This document shows, piece by piece, positions 1 to 7,294 of a DNA stretch of 64,000 nt. Made by a program: the position numbers and the translations under genes. The stretch covers positions 1,674,001 through 1,738,000 of the forward strand of contig NZ_JAZIFX010000001.1 in NCBI RefSeq assembly GCF_036634175.1, given 5' to 3'. The stretch is from Streptomyces sp. P9-A2 (GTDB lineage Bacteria > Actinomycetota > Actinomycetes > Streptomycetales > Streptomycetaceae). Below the pieces are notes generated by a model. The model was not told where the DNA came from, made no database searches, and saw only the letters and a program-made list of their open reading frames with translations. Position 1 is the first letter of the stretch, and each line of letters opens with the position of its first letter.

Positions 1-180
1 GGTGCCGGCCAGGGTCTTGAGCGCCTCCCGCACCGGAGTCTTGGACACCCCGAACTGCGCGGCGAGGTCGGTCTCGACCAGGGCCTGGCCCGGCGTCAGC
101 CGGCCGGTGAGAATGCGGCGTTTGATCTCCTCCAGCACGTACTGCGTGCGGGAGGGGATCGGGATGGGCACAGAGGTCAT
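1..180 (-). CDS. GntR-family transcriptional regulator, N-terminal part only (cut by window edge)
   Basis: Read leftward from an ATG at 180, the first 60 codons give a GntR winged helix: an ARTQYVLEEIKRRIL-like first helix, then GRLTPGQALVE and a recognition helix containing FGVSKTPVREALKTL. The spacing and the PVREAL motif are typical of the FadR/VanR subgroups, whose effector-binding domain would lie off the left edge. A GAGAGG Shine-Dalgarno-like stretch precedes the ATG. A nested inverted repeat at 203-240 lies just upstream, which suggests autoregulation. The regulated genes are probably to the left; nothing ties it to the uronate genes at 1.4-4.6 kb. Confidence 0.8.
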   Translation of the reverse strand, partial: MTSVPIPIPSRTQYVLEEIKRRILTGRLTPGQALVETDLAAQFGVSKTPVREALKTLAGT

Positions 181-202
181 GCGCGCCTCTCGGATCTCGC
201 GT

Positions 203-240
203 ATCGCGTCTCATATATGACGTACGAAGTACGACGCGAT
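203..240. promoter_or_regulatory. Nested inverted repeat, candidate GntR operator
   Basis: ATCGCGTC at 203-210 is exactly complementary to GACGCGAT at 233-240. Nested inside is CGTAC-GAA-GTACG at 221-233. It lies 23-60 bp upstream of the GntR start at 180 in an AT-richer patch with a TATATG hexamer. The position fits an autoregulatory operator; that role is inferred. Confidence 0.5.
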
Positions 241-388
241 GAAACTAGGAGCGGCCCGGGGTTTCGTCAATGCTTCTGACAAAGGAAGTTCGGGTTGCCG
301 TTCCCGGTCTCCGGAGCGGCCCGCCACCGCGTCGACGGCGGGACGTCCGGCCGGACGGGCTTGCTCGCGCGGGGCCCGTGAACGCGCG

Positions 389-425
389 GCGGCCGGGCAC
401 CCCTCCTGCCCGGGTGCCCGGCCGC
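389..425. terminator. Hairpin terminator
   Basis: A perfect 14-bp stem (389-402 with 412-425, core GGCCGGGCACCC) has a 9-nt loop. It starts 17 bp past the stop of the leftward gene at 442 and has no U tract, as is usual in Streptomyces. Confidence 0.7.
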
Positions 426-441
426 TCGGAATATCTCCAGG

Positions 442-1041
442 TCAGACCTTGGATGTCCACCCCGGATCGCGGCCGCTCAGCCCCACCGTCCGGTCCAGCA
501 GCGGGGCGTCGGACGGCACCGGCACGACGGGGCCGAAGATGCCCTCGCCGCCGTCCCGGCCGGGTTCCGCCGCGGCGGCGAGGAGGAAGGCGTGCGCGGC
601 CTCCAGCGCGGCGGGGTCGGGCGCGTAGTCCTGGCCGGTGGCACGGGCCAGGTCCCAGCCGTGGATCACCAGTTCGTCGACGGCCACGGCTCCGGCCACC
701 GCGCCCGGCAGGTCGACGCCCCCGGCCCTGGTCATACCGGTCCAGGCCCGGGGGTCGCGCCATGCCTCGGCGAGTTCGCCGAGCACCACGGGCAGATCCT
801 CGCGCCATCCGGGGGCCGGCTCCGGCAGAGCGCCGTCCGGACTGGTGTCGGTGGTGGCGCCGAGGTTCTTGCGGCCGGCGTCACGGAAGGCGGCACTCAG
901 CCCGGCGAGGTGGCCCAGGAGGTGGCGCACCGCGTACCGGGGGCAGGGCGTCCCGTCCGCGAGCTGCGTGTCGGTGACGCCCTCGGCGAGGCGCGCGATG
1001 ATCCGCGCCTGCGGTCCGAGGTCGGGGGTCGGGTCGGTCAT
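442..1041 (-). CDS. TIGR03086 / maleylpyruvate-isomerase-N (DinB-like) family protein
   Basis: This 199-residue protein resembles the mycothiol-dependent maleylpyruvate isomerase N-terminal / DinB-like four-helix family. Seen: an early PRYAVRHLLGHLAGL helix carrying a metal-ligand type His, a VDELVIHGWDLARATGQ helix near residue 125, and a final PSDAPLLDRTVGLSGRDPGW segment found in the TIGR03086 subfamily. Members are thought to bind divalent metal and often use mycothiol; the substrate here is unknown. The ATG at 1041 is chosen because a GGAGAGGGAG ribosome site lies just upstream; an earlier in-frame start lacks one. It stands alone, with a hairpin after its stop. Confidence 0.75.
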   Translation of the reverse strand: MTDPTPDLGPQARIIARLAEGVTDTQLADGTPCPRYAVRHLLGHLAGLSAAFRDAGRKNLGATTDTSPDGALPEPAPGWREDLPVVLGELAEAWRDPRAWTGMTRAGGVDLPGAVAGAVAVDELVIHGWDLARATGQDYAPDPAALEAAHAFLLAAAAEPGRDGGEGIFGPVVPVPSDAPLLDRTVGLSGRDPGWTSKV

Positions 1042-1405
1042 GGGCTGCTCCCTCTCCTCAGGCTGTGCCCGTGCGCGCACGGGTGTTCCTGGAGGGTTGA
1101 CCGAGCCGGCCCCCGGAACTCATCGCTCGCCCGTGCCGTGGACGACGATCCACTGGTCCGGACGTGCAGCGCGGCGATCGGGGCAGGGCTGCCCGCCGTC
1201 CTGATCGCCACGCCGACCGCCGTGCGGCGCGAGACCCCGGCCCGCTGCCGGACCGGGTCACCGCCACTGCCACCGCCACCACTCCGGTGTACACCCCGAA
1301 TGTGCTGGGTCTCGCGGCCGGCGCGGCCCTGGTCGGACCGCTCAGCCACCGGCTGCCGCCGGTCGCCCCGGGGTGCACGTCGGCGGTGGTGGCGGTGGCG
1401 CTGTT
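1042..1405. other. 364-bp gap with a palindrome, no convincing gene
   Basis: This stretch separates two leftward genes and should hold the promoter of the gene ending at 442. It contains a 16-nt self-complementary sequence at 1068-1083 (CCCGTGCG then CGCACGGG). Simple GGTGGC/GCCACC tracts at 1260-1282 and 1386-1400 are mutually complementary. One rightward frame around 1250-1400 has membrane-like composition but no ribosome site or clear family, so it is not called. Confidence 0.5.
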
Positions 1406-2614
1406 TCAGAGCGCGGTGAGCGCCGAGCGCACCGCTTCCAGGTCGCCGTCCGACGCCAGTCCCGCGTGGTACAGCCGCAGCTGCGTCGCGCCGAGGCGGC
1501 GGGCCTCGGCCGCGTCCGCGGCGAGGGTGCCGGGGCTGCCGCCCATGCCGGAGACCACGGTGAAGTTGGCGGCGAGGACGGCGTCCGGACGGTTCTCCGG
1601 CGCGTCCCGCGCGTCCTGTGCCCCCCGCGCCTTCCGCGCCTCCCGTGCGAACGGGGTCAGCAGGGCGGGGCCGCCGGCGCAGGGGACGACCACGCCGTCG
1701 GCGACGGAGAGGATGTGCGCGGGGTCGACGCCGGCGTTGGCGCCGCAGTGGTACGACACCGGGTCCGCGTGCAGCAGGACCTGGAAGCCCTCGGGTGCCG
1801 CGTCGCGTACCGCCCGGACCGCCGCCTCCTGGAGCGTGCGGGCCGTCGTGTCGCGCCATGCGCGCGTGGCGGCCGCCGTCTCCTCGCCGAGGAGCTTGCC
1901 GACTCCCGCCCACCCTCCGTCGGAGGGCACCCCCCGCCACACCGGTTCCAGGGCGGTCCGTACGGTCGCGGCCAGTTCGCCGGCGTCCAGGCCCCGAGCC
2001 CCGTAGCCCTCGCGGCAGGACGGGCAGAAGCACAGGGACATCAGGTACTGCCCGGCGTCCCCGAGGCCGACCCCGGCGGTCTTGTCGTGGGCGTGCAGAT
2101 GCGCGAGCCCGTACCAGCCGAGGGATTCCAGTTCGGTGCCGCTCGCCCCGGGCCGTACCGCCGCCTCCGCGGCCAGGGCGGTCAGGTAGGCGCGCGTGGC
2201 GGGCTGTGCGATGCAGGGTGCCCACGGGTAGCGGTCGCCGTAGGCGTTGACGACCGAGGTGTCCGGATGGTCGGCGCCGAGGCGGGAGTTGTGCGCGAGC
2301 ACGACCCAGGTGTGCACCTCCAGGCCCGCGTCCGCGAGTGCCGCGGCGGCCTCGCCGAAGGCGTCGCCGGGGGCCCAGTCGCCGGAGGGGTACGGGCGCG
2401 GGGTGCGGCCGGCCCAGTGGGCGCCGGGCGGGTAGAGGACGGCCGCGTGCTCGGCGGTGACGATACGGTGGCGCGGGTGACGGGGAGTCAGCGCGCGCGT
2501 GGAGTGGTAGGCGGAGGCGAGCGTCGCCTGCGCCACGCCGAGCCCGGCGATCCGCGCGGGGGCTTCCGGGTCCCCGTTGACGTCCCAGGGGTAGACGAAC
2601 GCCGATGCCTTCAC
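1406..2614 (-). CDS. Unassigned protein, probably a glycoside-hydrolase-like TIM barrel, co-translated with kdgD
   Basis: This 402-residue protein has no signal peptide, so it is cytoplasmic. I do not recognise it confidently. The N-terminus (KASAFVYPWDVNGDPEAP), a central E-L-E-S-L-G-W-Y-G segment (161-169), and a cysteine cluster C195-F-C197-P-S-C200 recall the 'hypothetical glycosyl hydrolase' barrels that carry a CFCPxC motif. C-terminal blocks (LLHADPVSYHCG, ADGVVVPCAGGPALL, GATQLRLYHAGLAS) read like successive barrel strands. E161 and E163 are candidate catalytic acids by position only. Its ATG overlaps the kdgD stop by 4 bp, so translation is coupled. Context suggests action on a uronate-containing or related substrate; that is inference. 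Confidence 0.7.
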   Translation of the reverse strand: MKASAFVYPWDVNGDPEAPARIAGLGVAQATLASAYHSTRALTPRHPRHRIVTAEHAAVLYPPGAHWAGRTPRPYPSGDWAPGDAFGEAAAALADAGLEVHTWVVLAHNSRLGADHPDTSVVNAYGDRYPWAPCIAQPATRAYLTALAAEAAVRPGASGTELESLGWYGLAHLHAHDKTAGVGLGDAGQYLMSLCFCPSCREGYGARGLDAGELAATVRTALEPVWRGVPSDGGWAGVGKLLGEETAAATRAWRDTTARTLQEAAVRAVRDAAPEGFQVLLHADPVSYHCGANAGVDPAHILSVADGVVVPCAGGPALLTPFAREARKARGAQDARDAPENRPDAVLAANFTVVSGMGGSPGTLAADAAEARRLGATQLRLYHAGLASDGDLEAVRSALTAL

Positions 2615-3582
2615 TTGGCCTCCTCGATGAGTGCGAGTCCCCGCTCGATCAGCTGAGCGAGTCGCTCGACATGATCCACGGCCGGTTCGTCGAGCGGCGG
2701 CCGGACCTCGCCCACGTCCAGGCCGCGCAGCCGCACCCCGGCCTTGACCAGGGAGACGGCGTATCCGCGGCCCTGGTCGCGCAGTTCGACGAAGGGCCGG
2801 TAGAAGCCGTCGAGCAGGCGGTCCACGGTGGCCCGGTCGCCGGTGTGCAGGGCCCGGTGGCAGGCGAGGGCGATCTCGGGCGCGAAGCAGAACACCGCGG
2901 ACGAGTAGAGGGTGACGCCGAGGGCGTGGTAGGCGAGCTGGGTCTGTTCGGCGGTGGGCAGCCCGTTGAAGTACAGGAAGTCACCGGGGTCCTCGGTGCG
3001 TACGGCGCTGATGATCCGCTGCATGTGGTCGAGGTCGCCGTGGCCGTCCTTGAGGCCGACGATCCCCTCGGTGCGGGCCAGTTCGACGACGCTCTCGGGC
3101 GTGAACAGGGCGTTGTCGCGCTGGTAGACGATCACCGGCAGGGTGGTCGCCGCGGCCAGTTCGCGGTAGTGCCGCACCAGTCCCGTCTGGCCGGCCCGCA
3201 CCAGGTAGGGCGGCATGGCGAGCAGCCCGTCCGCCCCGGCCCGCTCGGCGAGGGAGGCCCAGCGCACCGCGAGGCCGGTGCCGTACCCGGCGCCCGCGAC
3301 GACCGGGACGCGTCCGTCGGCCGCCTCGACGGCGACCCGCACGCACGCCTCGAACTCCTCGGGCGTCAGGGCGTGGAACTCCCCGGTGCCGCAGCAGGCG
3401 AAGACTGCGGCGGCACCGGCCTCGACCCCGCCGCGCACATGGAGCCGGTAGGTCTCGAGGTCGACGGAGCCGTCGGGTCCGTAAGCGGTGACCGGGAAGA
3501 ACAGCGGTCCGCTGGGGATGGCGAGTCGGGCGGCGAGGGGGGCGGCGAGAGGGGCTGGCGTCACAAGCTCTCCCATGTCCAT
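2611..3582 (-). CDS. kdgD: 5-dehydro-4-deoxyglucarate dehydratase (DHDPS/NAL superfamily)
   Basis: KdgD dehydrates and decarboxylates 5-dehydro-4-deoxy-D-glucarate to 2-oxoglutarate semialdehyde in the oxidative hexuronate pathway. The 323-residue barrel shows the family core: CCGTGEF at 63-69 in the carboxylate-binding position, YQRDNA with catalytic-type Tyr153, and GLKDGHGD with Schiff-base Lys178. YFNGLPTAEQ further on is typical of KdgD rather than DapA. The first ATG is given, but a GTG at 3564 just after GGGAGAG is possible and would remove six residues. It is transcribed from a strong divergent promoter and leads a two-gene operon; uronate dehydrogenase lies divergently, which supports the call. 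Confidence 0.88.
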   Translation of the reverse strand: MDMGELVTPAPLAAPLAARLAIPSGPLFFPVTAYGPDGSVDLETYRLHVRGGVEAGAAAVFACCGTGEFHALTPEEFEACVRVAVEAADGRVPVVAGAGYGTGLAVRWASLAERAGADGLLAMPPYLVRAGQTGLVRHYRELAAATTLPVIVYQRDNALFTPESVVELARTEGIVGLKDGHGDLDHMQRIISAVRTEDPGDFLYFNGLPTAEQTQLAYHALGVTLYSSAVFCFAPEIALACHRALHTGDRATVDRLLDGFYRPFVELRDQGRGYAVSLVKAGVRLRGLDVGEVRPPLDEPAVDHVERLAQLIERGLALIEEAK

Positions 3583-3617
3583 ATTCTTGATTGACGTCTA
3601 CATCTCTGAACGATGCC

Positions 3618-3647
3618 ACGCTAGAGCGCTCCCGGGGCGCCGGTCAA
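3618..3647 (-). promoter_or_regulatory. Promoter of the kdgD operon
   Basis: Read leftward: TTGACC (complement of 3642-3647), an 18-bp spacer, then TAGCGT (complement of 3618-3623). This is close to the Streptomyces housekeeping sigma consensus and would start RNA near 3611, about 29 nt before kdgD. A GACGTC core lies in the short leader. Confidence 0.65.
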
Positions 3648-3676
3648 GCACGCCGACCCGTCACACACCAGCCGAT

Positions 3677-3703
3677 TCCCCCACCCCACAGAAGGGTGGG
3701 GGA
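3677..3703. repeat. 10-bp inverted repeat between divergent promoters
   Basis: CCCCCACCC at 3678-3686 pairs with GGGTGGGGG at 3694-3702, with an added T-A pair, around a 7-nt loop. It sits just upstream of the -35 of the udh promoter and about 30 bp beyond the kdgD -35. It may be an insulating hairpin or a regulator site. Confidence 0.55.
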
Positions 3704-3706
3704 TAC

Positions 3707-3736
3707 TTGACGGACGGCGGGCCACCTCCTTACCGT
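3707..3736 (+). promoter_or_regulatory. Promoter of udh
   Basis: TTGACG (3707-3712), an 18-bp spacer and TACCGT (3731-3736) match a Streptomyces housekeeping promoter. The leader of about 55 nt contains an inverted repeat GCCGTGC (3753-3759) / GCACGGC (3768-3774), a candidate operator. Confidence 0.62.
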
Positions 3737-3796
3737 GTCCACGCTTATGAATGCCGTGCGCACATATGCACGGCCGGTGACGCAAGGAGATCCTTG

Positions 3797-4606
3797 ATGC
3801 CCGCTCCCCGCACCGTCCTGCTCACCGGTGCCGCCGGCGGCCTCGGCACCCTGATGCGGGGCCTGCTCCCGGACTACGGTTACCGGCTGCGCCTGCTCGA
3901 CCTGCGGCCCGTCGAGGGGGAGCCGGACGCGATCGTGGCGGATCTGGCCGACCGGGAGGCCGTGCGCGAGGCGGTCCGCGGGGTCGACGCGATCATCCAT
4001 CTCGCGGGCATCTCCCTGGAAGCCTCCTTCGAGAAGATCCTCGCGGCGAACATCGAAGGCACCTACCACCTGTACGAGGCCGCGCGCGAGGAGGGCGTGG
4101 GGCGCATCGTCTTCGCCTCCTCCAACCACGCCGTCGGCTACACCCCGCGTCCACAGGGCGACGACCCCCTCATCCCCGTCGACACCCCGCGCCGCCCGGA
4201 CACCTTCTACGGCCTGTCCAAGTGCTTCGGCGAGGACCTCGCCCAGCTGTACTGGGACAAGCACGGCCTGGAGACCGTCTCCGTGCGCATCGGCTCCTGC
4301 TTCCCCGAGCCGACCAGCGTGCGGATGCTCTCGGTGTGGATGAGCCCCGCCGACGGCGCCCGCCTCTTCCACGCGGCCCTGACCGCCGAGGGCGTCGGCC
4401 ACACGGTCGTCCACGGCTCGTCCGACAACACCCGGCTGTGGTGGGACCTCGCCTCCGCGCGGGCTCTCGGTTACGACCCGCGGGACGACTCCGAGCCGTT
4501 CGCCGCGAAGCTCGTCGCCGAGCAGGGCGAACTGGACCCGGCCGACCCGGCACAGGCGCGCATCGGCGGACATTTCGTCACCGACCCGCCGATCTGGCCG
4601 TACTGA
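3797..4606 (+). CDS. udh: NAD-dependent epimerase/dehydratase-type SDR, probable uronate dehydrogenase
   Basis: Extended short-chain dehydrogenase of 269 residues. Uronate dehydrogenase oxidises D-glucuronate or D-galacturonate with NAD+ to the aldarolactone, feeding the glucarate route. Seen: Rossmann motif TGAAGGLG (10-17), IIHLAG, catalytic FASSN (Ser108/109), Y138-G-L-S-K142 as the YxxxK pair, and a short C-terminus (GHFVTDPPIWPY). Length matches bacterial Udh, about 265 residues. The ATG at 3797 has AAGGAGA six bases upstream. Divergence from kdgD makes a uronate role more likely than nucleotide-sugar epimerisation, which remains the alternative. Confidence 0.8.
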   Translation: MPAPRTVLLTGAAGGLGTLMRGLLPDYGYRLRLLDLRPVEGEPDAIVADLADREAVREAVRGVDAIIHLAGISLEASFEKILAANIEGTYHLYEAAREEGVGRIVFASSNHAVGYTPRPQGDDPLIPVDTPRRPDTFYGLSKCFGEDLAQLYWDKHGLETVSVRIGSCFPEPTSVRMLSVWMSPADGARLFHAALTAEGVGHTVVHGSSDNTRLWWDLASARALGYDPRDDSEPFAAKLVAEQGELDPADPAQARIGGHFVTDPPIWPY

Positions 4607-4952
4607 CGGCACCGGCAGTACCGGTAGGACCACTGCACGAAACCAGCACCACTGCACGGAATCGACGAGACCCGCACGCACCGTCGTGGCGGAAAATCGA
4701 CGTCCCCAGCGGCGGGCGGGCACCGAACGGGCCCGCCCGCTGCCGCATTCGGGCACCCGCGATGCCCGTTTCCCCGCCCCGGCCGCCCCTCCCTCAGGTC
4801 CGAGGCGGGCACCGCCCGAGTCGAACGGGCGCAAACGGGCAGTACCGGTCACGTAACAGGCCTGGTCAGGTCCGCGTACCCGCTGTACAACTTCTCGCAA
4901 GGGCCCTGCAAGGCCCGAACGGGCAATCGACACAGGAAGCGGGGGTGCGGCC
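4607..4952. promoter_or_regulatory. 346-bp leader with five AACGGGC copies, candidate DeoR-family operators
   Basis: No gene is seen. The octamer (G/A)AACGGGC occurs at 4725-4732, 4823-4830, 4833-4840 and 4917-4924, with an inverted copy at 4764-4771. The pair at 4823/4833 repeats at exactly one helical turn (10 bp). DeoR/GlpR-type repressors bind direct repeats, so these copies upstream of a DeoR gene are candidate autoregulatory sites. No good -35/-10 pair was recognised. Confidence 0.45.
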
Positions 4953-5723
4953 ATGAACGACAGAACGGCCGAGGAGCGCCAGCGCGAGATCGTGCGGGTG
5001 GCGCGCGCCACCGGCTCGGTCGACGTGACGGCGATCGCCGCCGATCTGGGCGTGGCCAAGGAGACCGTGCGACGGGATCTGCGCGCCCTGGAGGACCACG
5101 GCCTGGTCCGCCGCACCCACGGTGGCGCCTATCCCGTGGAGAGCGCCGCCTTCGAGACCACGCTCGCCTTCCGTGCCACCAGCCATGTGGCCGAAAAGCG
5201 ACGGGTCGCGAACGCGGCGGCCGAGTTGCTCGGCGACGCGGAGACGGTCTTCGTCGACGAGGGCTTCACCCCGCAGCTCATCGCCGAGGCACTGCCCCGG
5301 GACCGGGCACTCACCGTGGTCACCGCCTCCCTGCCGGTCGCGGGCGCGCTCGCCGAGACCGGCACCGTGTCCGTCCTGCTGCTCGGTGGCCGGGTCCGCT
5401 CCGGCACCCTTGCCACTGTTGACCACTGGACGACGAAGATGCTCTCCGGTTTCGTCATCGACCTGGCGTTCATCGGCGCCAACGGCATCTCGCGCGAACA
5501 CGGTCTGACCACGCCCGACCCGGCGGTCAGCGAGGTCAAGGCACAGGCGGTGCGGGCCTCGCGCCGGGTGGTGTTCGCGGGCGTCCACAGCAAGTTCGGA
5601 GCGGTCAGCTTCTGCCGGTTCGCCGACGTCGGCGTGCTGGAGACGATCGTCACGAACACGCTGCTCCCGGCGGCCGAGGCCCACCGCTACTCCCTGCTGG
5701 GCCCCCAGGTCATCCGCGTCTGA
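4953..5723 (+). CDS. DeoR/GlpR-family transcriptional repressor
   Basis: Protein of 256 residues. The N-terminal DeoR winged helix is clear: ERQREIVRVARATGSVDVTAIAADLG followed by VAKETVRRDLRALEDHGLVRRTHGGA. The C-terminal sugar-phosphate sensor (DeoRC, ISOCOT fold) follows from about residue 75, with VFVDEGFTPQ, VVTASLPVA, LLLGGRVR, DLAFIGANGIS and the terminal V-H-S-K-F-G motif. Such regulators sense phosphorylated sugars or polyols and repress neighbouring catabolic genes. It precedes a polyol-type ABC operon in the same direction, its likely target. The start at 4953 follows a purine-rich GGGGGTG. Confidence 0.9.
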   Translation: MNDRTAEERQREIVRVARATGSVDVTAIAADLGVAKETVRRDLRALEDHGLVRRTHGGAYPVESAAFETTLAFRATSHVAEKRRVANAAAELLGDAETVFVDEGFTPQLIAEALPRDRALTVVTASLPVAGALAETGTVSVLLLGGRVRSGTLATVDHWTTKMLSGFVIDLAFIGANGISREHGLTTPDPAVSEVKAQAVRASRRVVFAGVHSKFGAVSFCRFADVGVLETIVTNTLLPAAEAHRYSLLGPQVIRV

Positions 5724-5774
5724 CCGGACCACGACGCGGCGGACCGCACCACGTACCACACGGTTCCCGCCGCC

Positions 5775-5838
5775 CACCGATTCACCAGTTCACCAGTTCA
5801 TCGGTTCATCGGTTCATCGGTTCATCAGCTCACCGATT
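5775..5838. repeat. Eight tandem copies of an octamer, CAYCRRTT-like
   Basis: Eight contiguous 8-bp units fill 5775-5838: caccgatt, caccagtt twice, catcggtt three times, catcagct, caccgatt. The array lies between the DeoR gene and the ABC operon, 83 bp before the lipoprotein start. It may be an operator array for the adjacent regulator or a slippage-prone microsatellite. Confidence 0.75.
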
Positions 5839-5920
5839 CACAGCACAGAGTTCCGCTCCCCCCGCGGGCCGACCCGCCCGGGCGGCGCCCGATACCTCCC
5901 TCTACGTCCAGGAGTGATCC

Positions 5921-7294
5921 ATGCGAACCCAGAGCCGACGGAGGCCGCCGCGAGCCGCACTCGCCGCGGTCGCCGCAGGGACGCTGCTCGCCCCGCTGCT
6001 CTCCGGCTGCTGGGTCGGAGCGGGCGGGGCCGGATCAGGCGGTGATGCCGTCAATGTCCTGATGGTCAACAACCCGCAGATGGTGGAGCTGCAGAAGCTC
6101 ACCGCCGCGCACTTCACCAAGGACACCGGCATCAAGGTGAACTTCACCGTGCTGCCGGAGAACGACGTCCGCGACAAGATCAGCCAGGACTTCGCCAACC
6201 AGGCCGGCCAGTACGACGTCGCCACCCTGTCCAACTACGAGATCCCGATCTACGCCCGCAACGGCTGGCTCAAGGAGATGGACCCGTACGTCGGCGAGGA
6301 CCCCGGCTACGACGAGCAGGACGTACTCAAGCCGATGCGCCAGTCCCTCACCGGGGACGACGGCAAGCTCTACGGCCAGCCCTTCTACGGCGAGTCCTCG
6401 TTCCTGATGTACCGCAAGGACCTCCTCGAGCGGGAGGGCCTGACGATGCCCGCCAACCCCACCTGGAAGGAGGTGGGCGAGATCGCCGCGAAGCTCGACG
6501 GGGCCGAGCCCGGCATGAAGGGCATCTGTCTGCGCGGGCTGCCCGGCTGGGGCGAGGTCATGGCACCGCTGACGACCGTGGTGAACACCTTCGGCGGTAC
6601 CTGGTTCGACGAGGACTGGAACGCCCGCCTGGACTCCCCGGAGTGGCTCGAGGCCACGAAGTTCTACGTCGACCTGGTCCGCGAGCACGGTGAGGCGGGC
6701 GCCGCCCAGTCCGGCTTCGCCGAGTGCCTGAACAACACCACCCAGGGCAAGACCGCCATGTGGTACGACGCCACCTCCGCGGCCGGCTCCCTGGAATCCG
6801 CCAACTCCCCCGTCAAGGGAAAGATGGGCTACGCCCCCGCCCCCGTGGAGAAGACGGAGTCGGCCGGCTGGCTCTACACCTGGGCCTGGGGCATCCAGAA
6901 CGCCTCCCGGAACCCGGACAACGCCTGGAGGTTCGTCTCCTGGGCCTCAGGCAAGGAGTACGAGCAGCTGGTCGGCGACGAGATCGGCTGGTCCAGCGTC
7001 CCGGCCGGCAAACGCGCCTCCACCTACGAGAACCCCGACTACCGCGCGGAGGCCGGGGCCTTCCAGGAGATGACCAGGAAGGCCATCGAGCAGGCCCGCC
7101 CGGACGATCCGGGCGTGCAGCCGCGGCCCGCGCCCGGCATCCAGTTCGTCGGCATCCCCGAGTTCACGGACCTCGGCACCCAGGTCTCCCAGGAGATCAG
7201 CGCGGCCATCGCCGGACGCCAGTCCGTCGAATCGGCCCTGAAGAAGTCCCAGCAGCTCGCCGAAGAGATCTCCGAGGAGTACGAGGGACGATGA
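5921..7294 (+). CDS. Sugar/polyol ABC transporter substrate-binding lipoprotein
   Basis: Family-1 extracellular solute-binding protein of 457 residues, anchored outside the membrane. The signal peptide has an Arg-rich start, a hydrophobic core and lipobox LLSGC with lipidated Cys30. The mature start (VNVLMVNNPQMVELQKLTAAHF) and the VNFTVLPENDVRDKI, QYDVATLSNYEIP and PFYGESSFLMYRKDLL blocks resemble sorbitol/mannitol-type binding proteins. The ATG follows CAGGAGTG. It is first in a four-gene operon with 4-bp overlaps to the permeases and dehydrogenase. No ATPase is in the operon, so it probably uses a shared MsiK-type ATPase encoded elsewhere, as Streptomyces importers often do. Confidence 0.88.
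   Translation: MRTQSRRRPPRAALAAVAAGTLLAPLLSGCWVGAGGAGSGGDAVNVLMVNNPQMVELQKLTAAHFTKDTGIKVNFTVLPENDVRDKISQDFANQAGQYDVATLSNYEIPIYARNGWLKEMDPYVGEDPGYDEQDVLKPMRQSLTGDDGKLYGQPFYGESSFLMYRKDLLEREGLTMPANPTWKEVGEIAAKLDGAEPGMKGICLRGLPGWGEVMAPLTTVVNTFGGTWFDEDWNARLDSPEWLEATKFYVDLVREHGEAGAAQSGFAECLNNTTQGKTAMWYDATSAAGSLESANSPVKGKMGYAPAPVEKTESAGWLYTWAWGIQNASRNPDNAWRFVSWASGKEYEQLVGDEIGWSSVPAGKRASTYENPDYRAEAGAFQEMTRKAIEQARPDDPGVQPRPAPGIQFVGIPEFTDLGTQVSQEISAAIAGRQSVESALKKSQQLAEEISEEYEGR

Noticed and set aside
5775..5838. CRISPR array
   Set aside because: Units are 8 bp, contiguous and without spacers; no cas genes.
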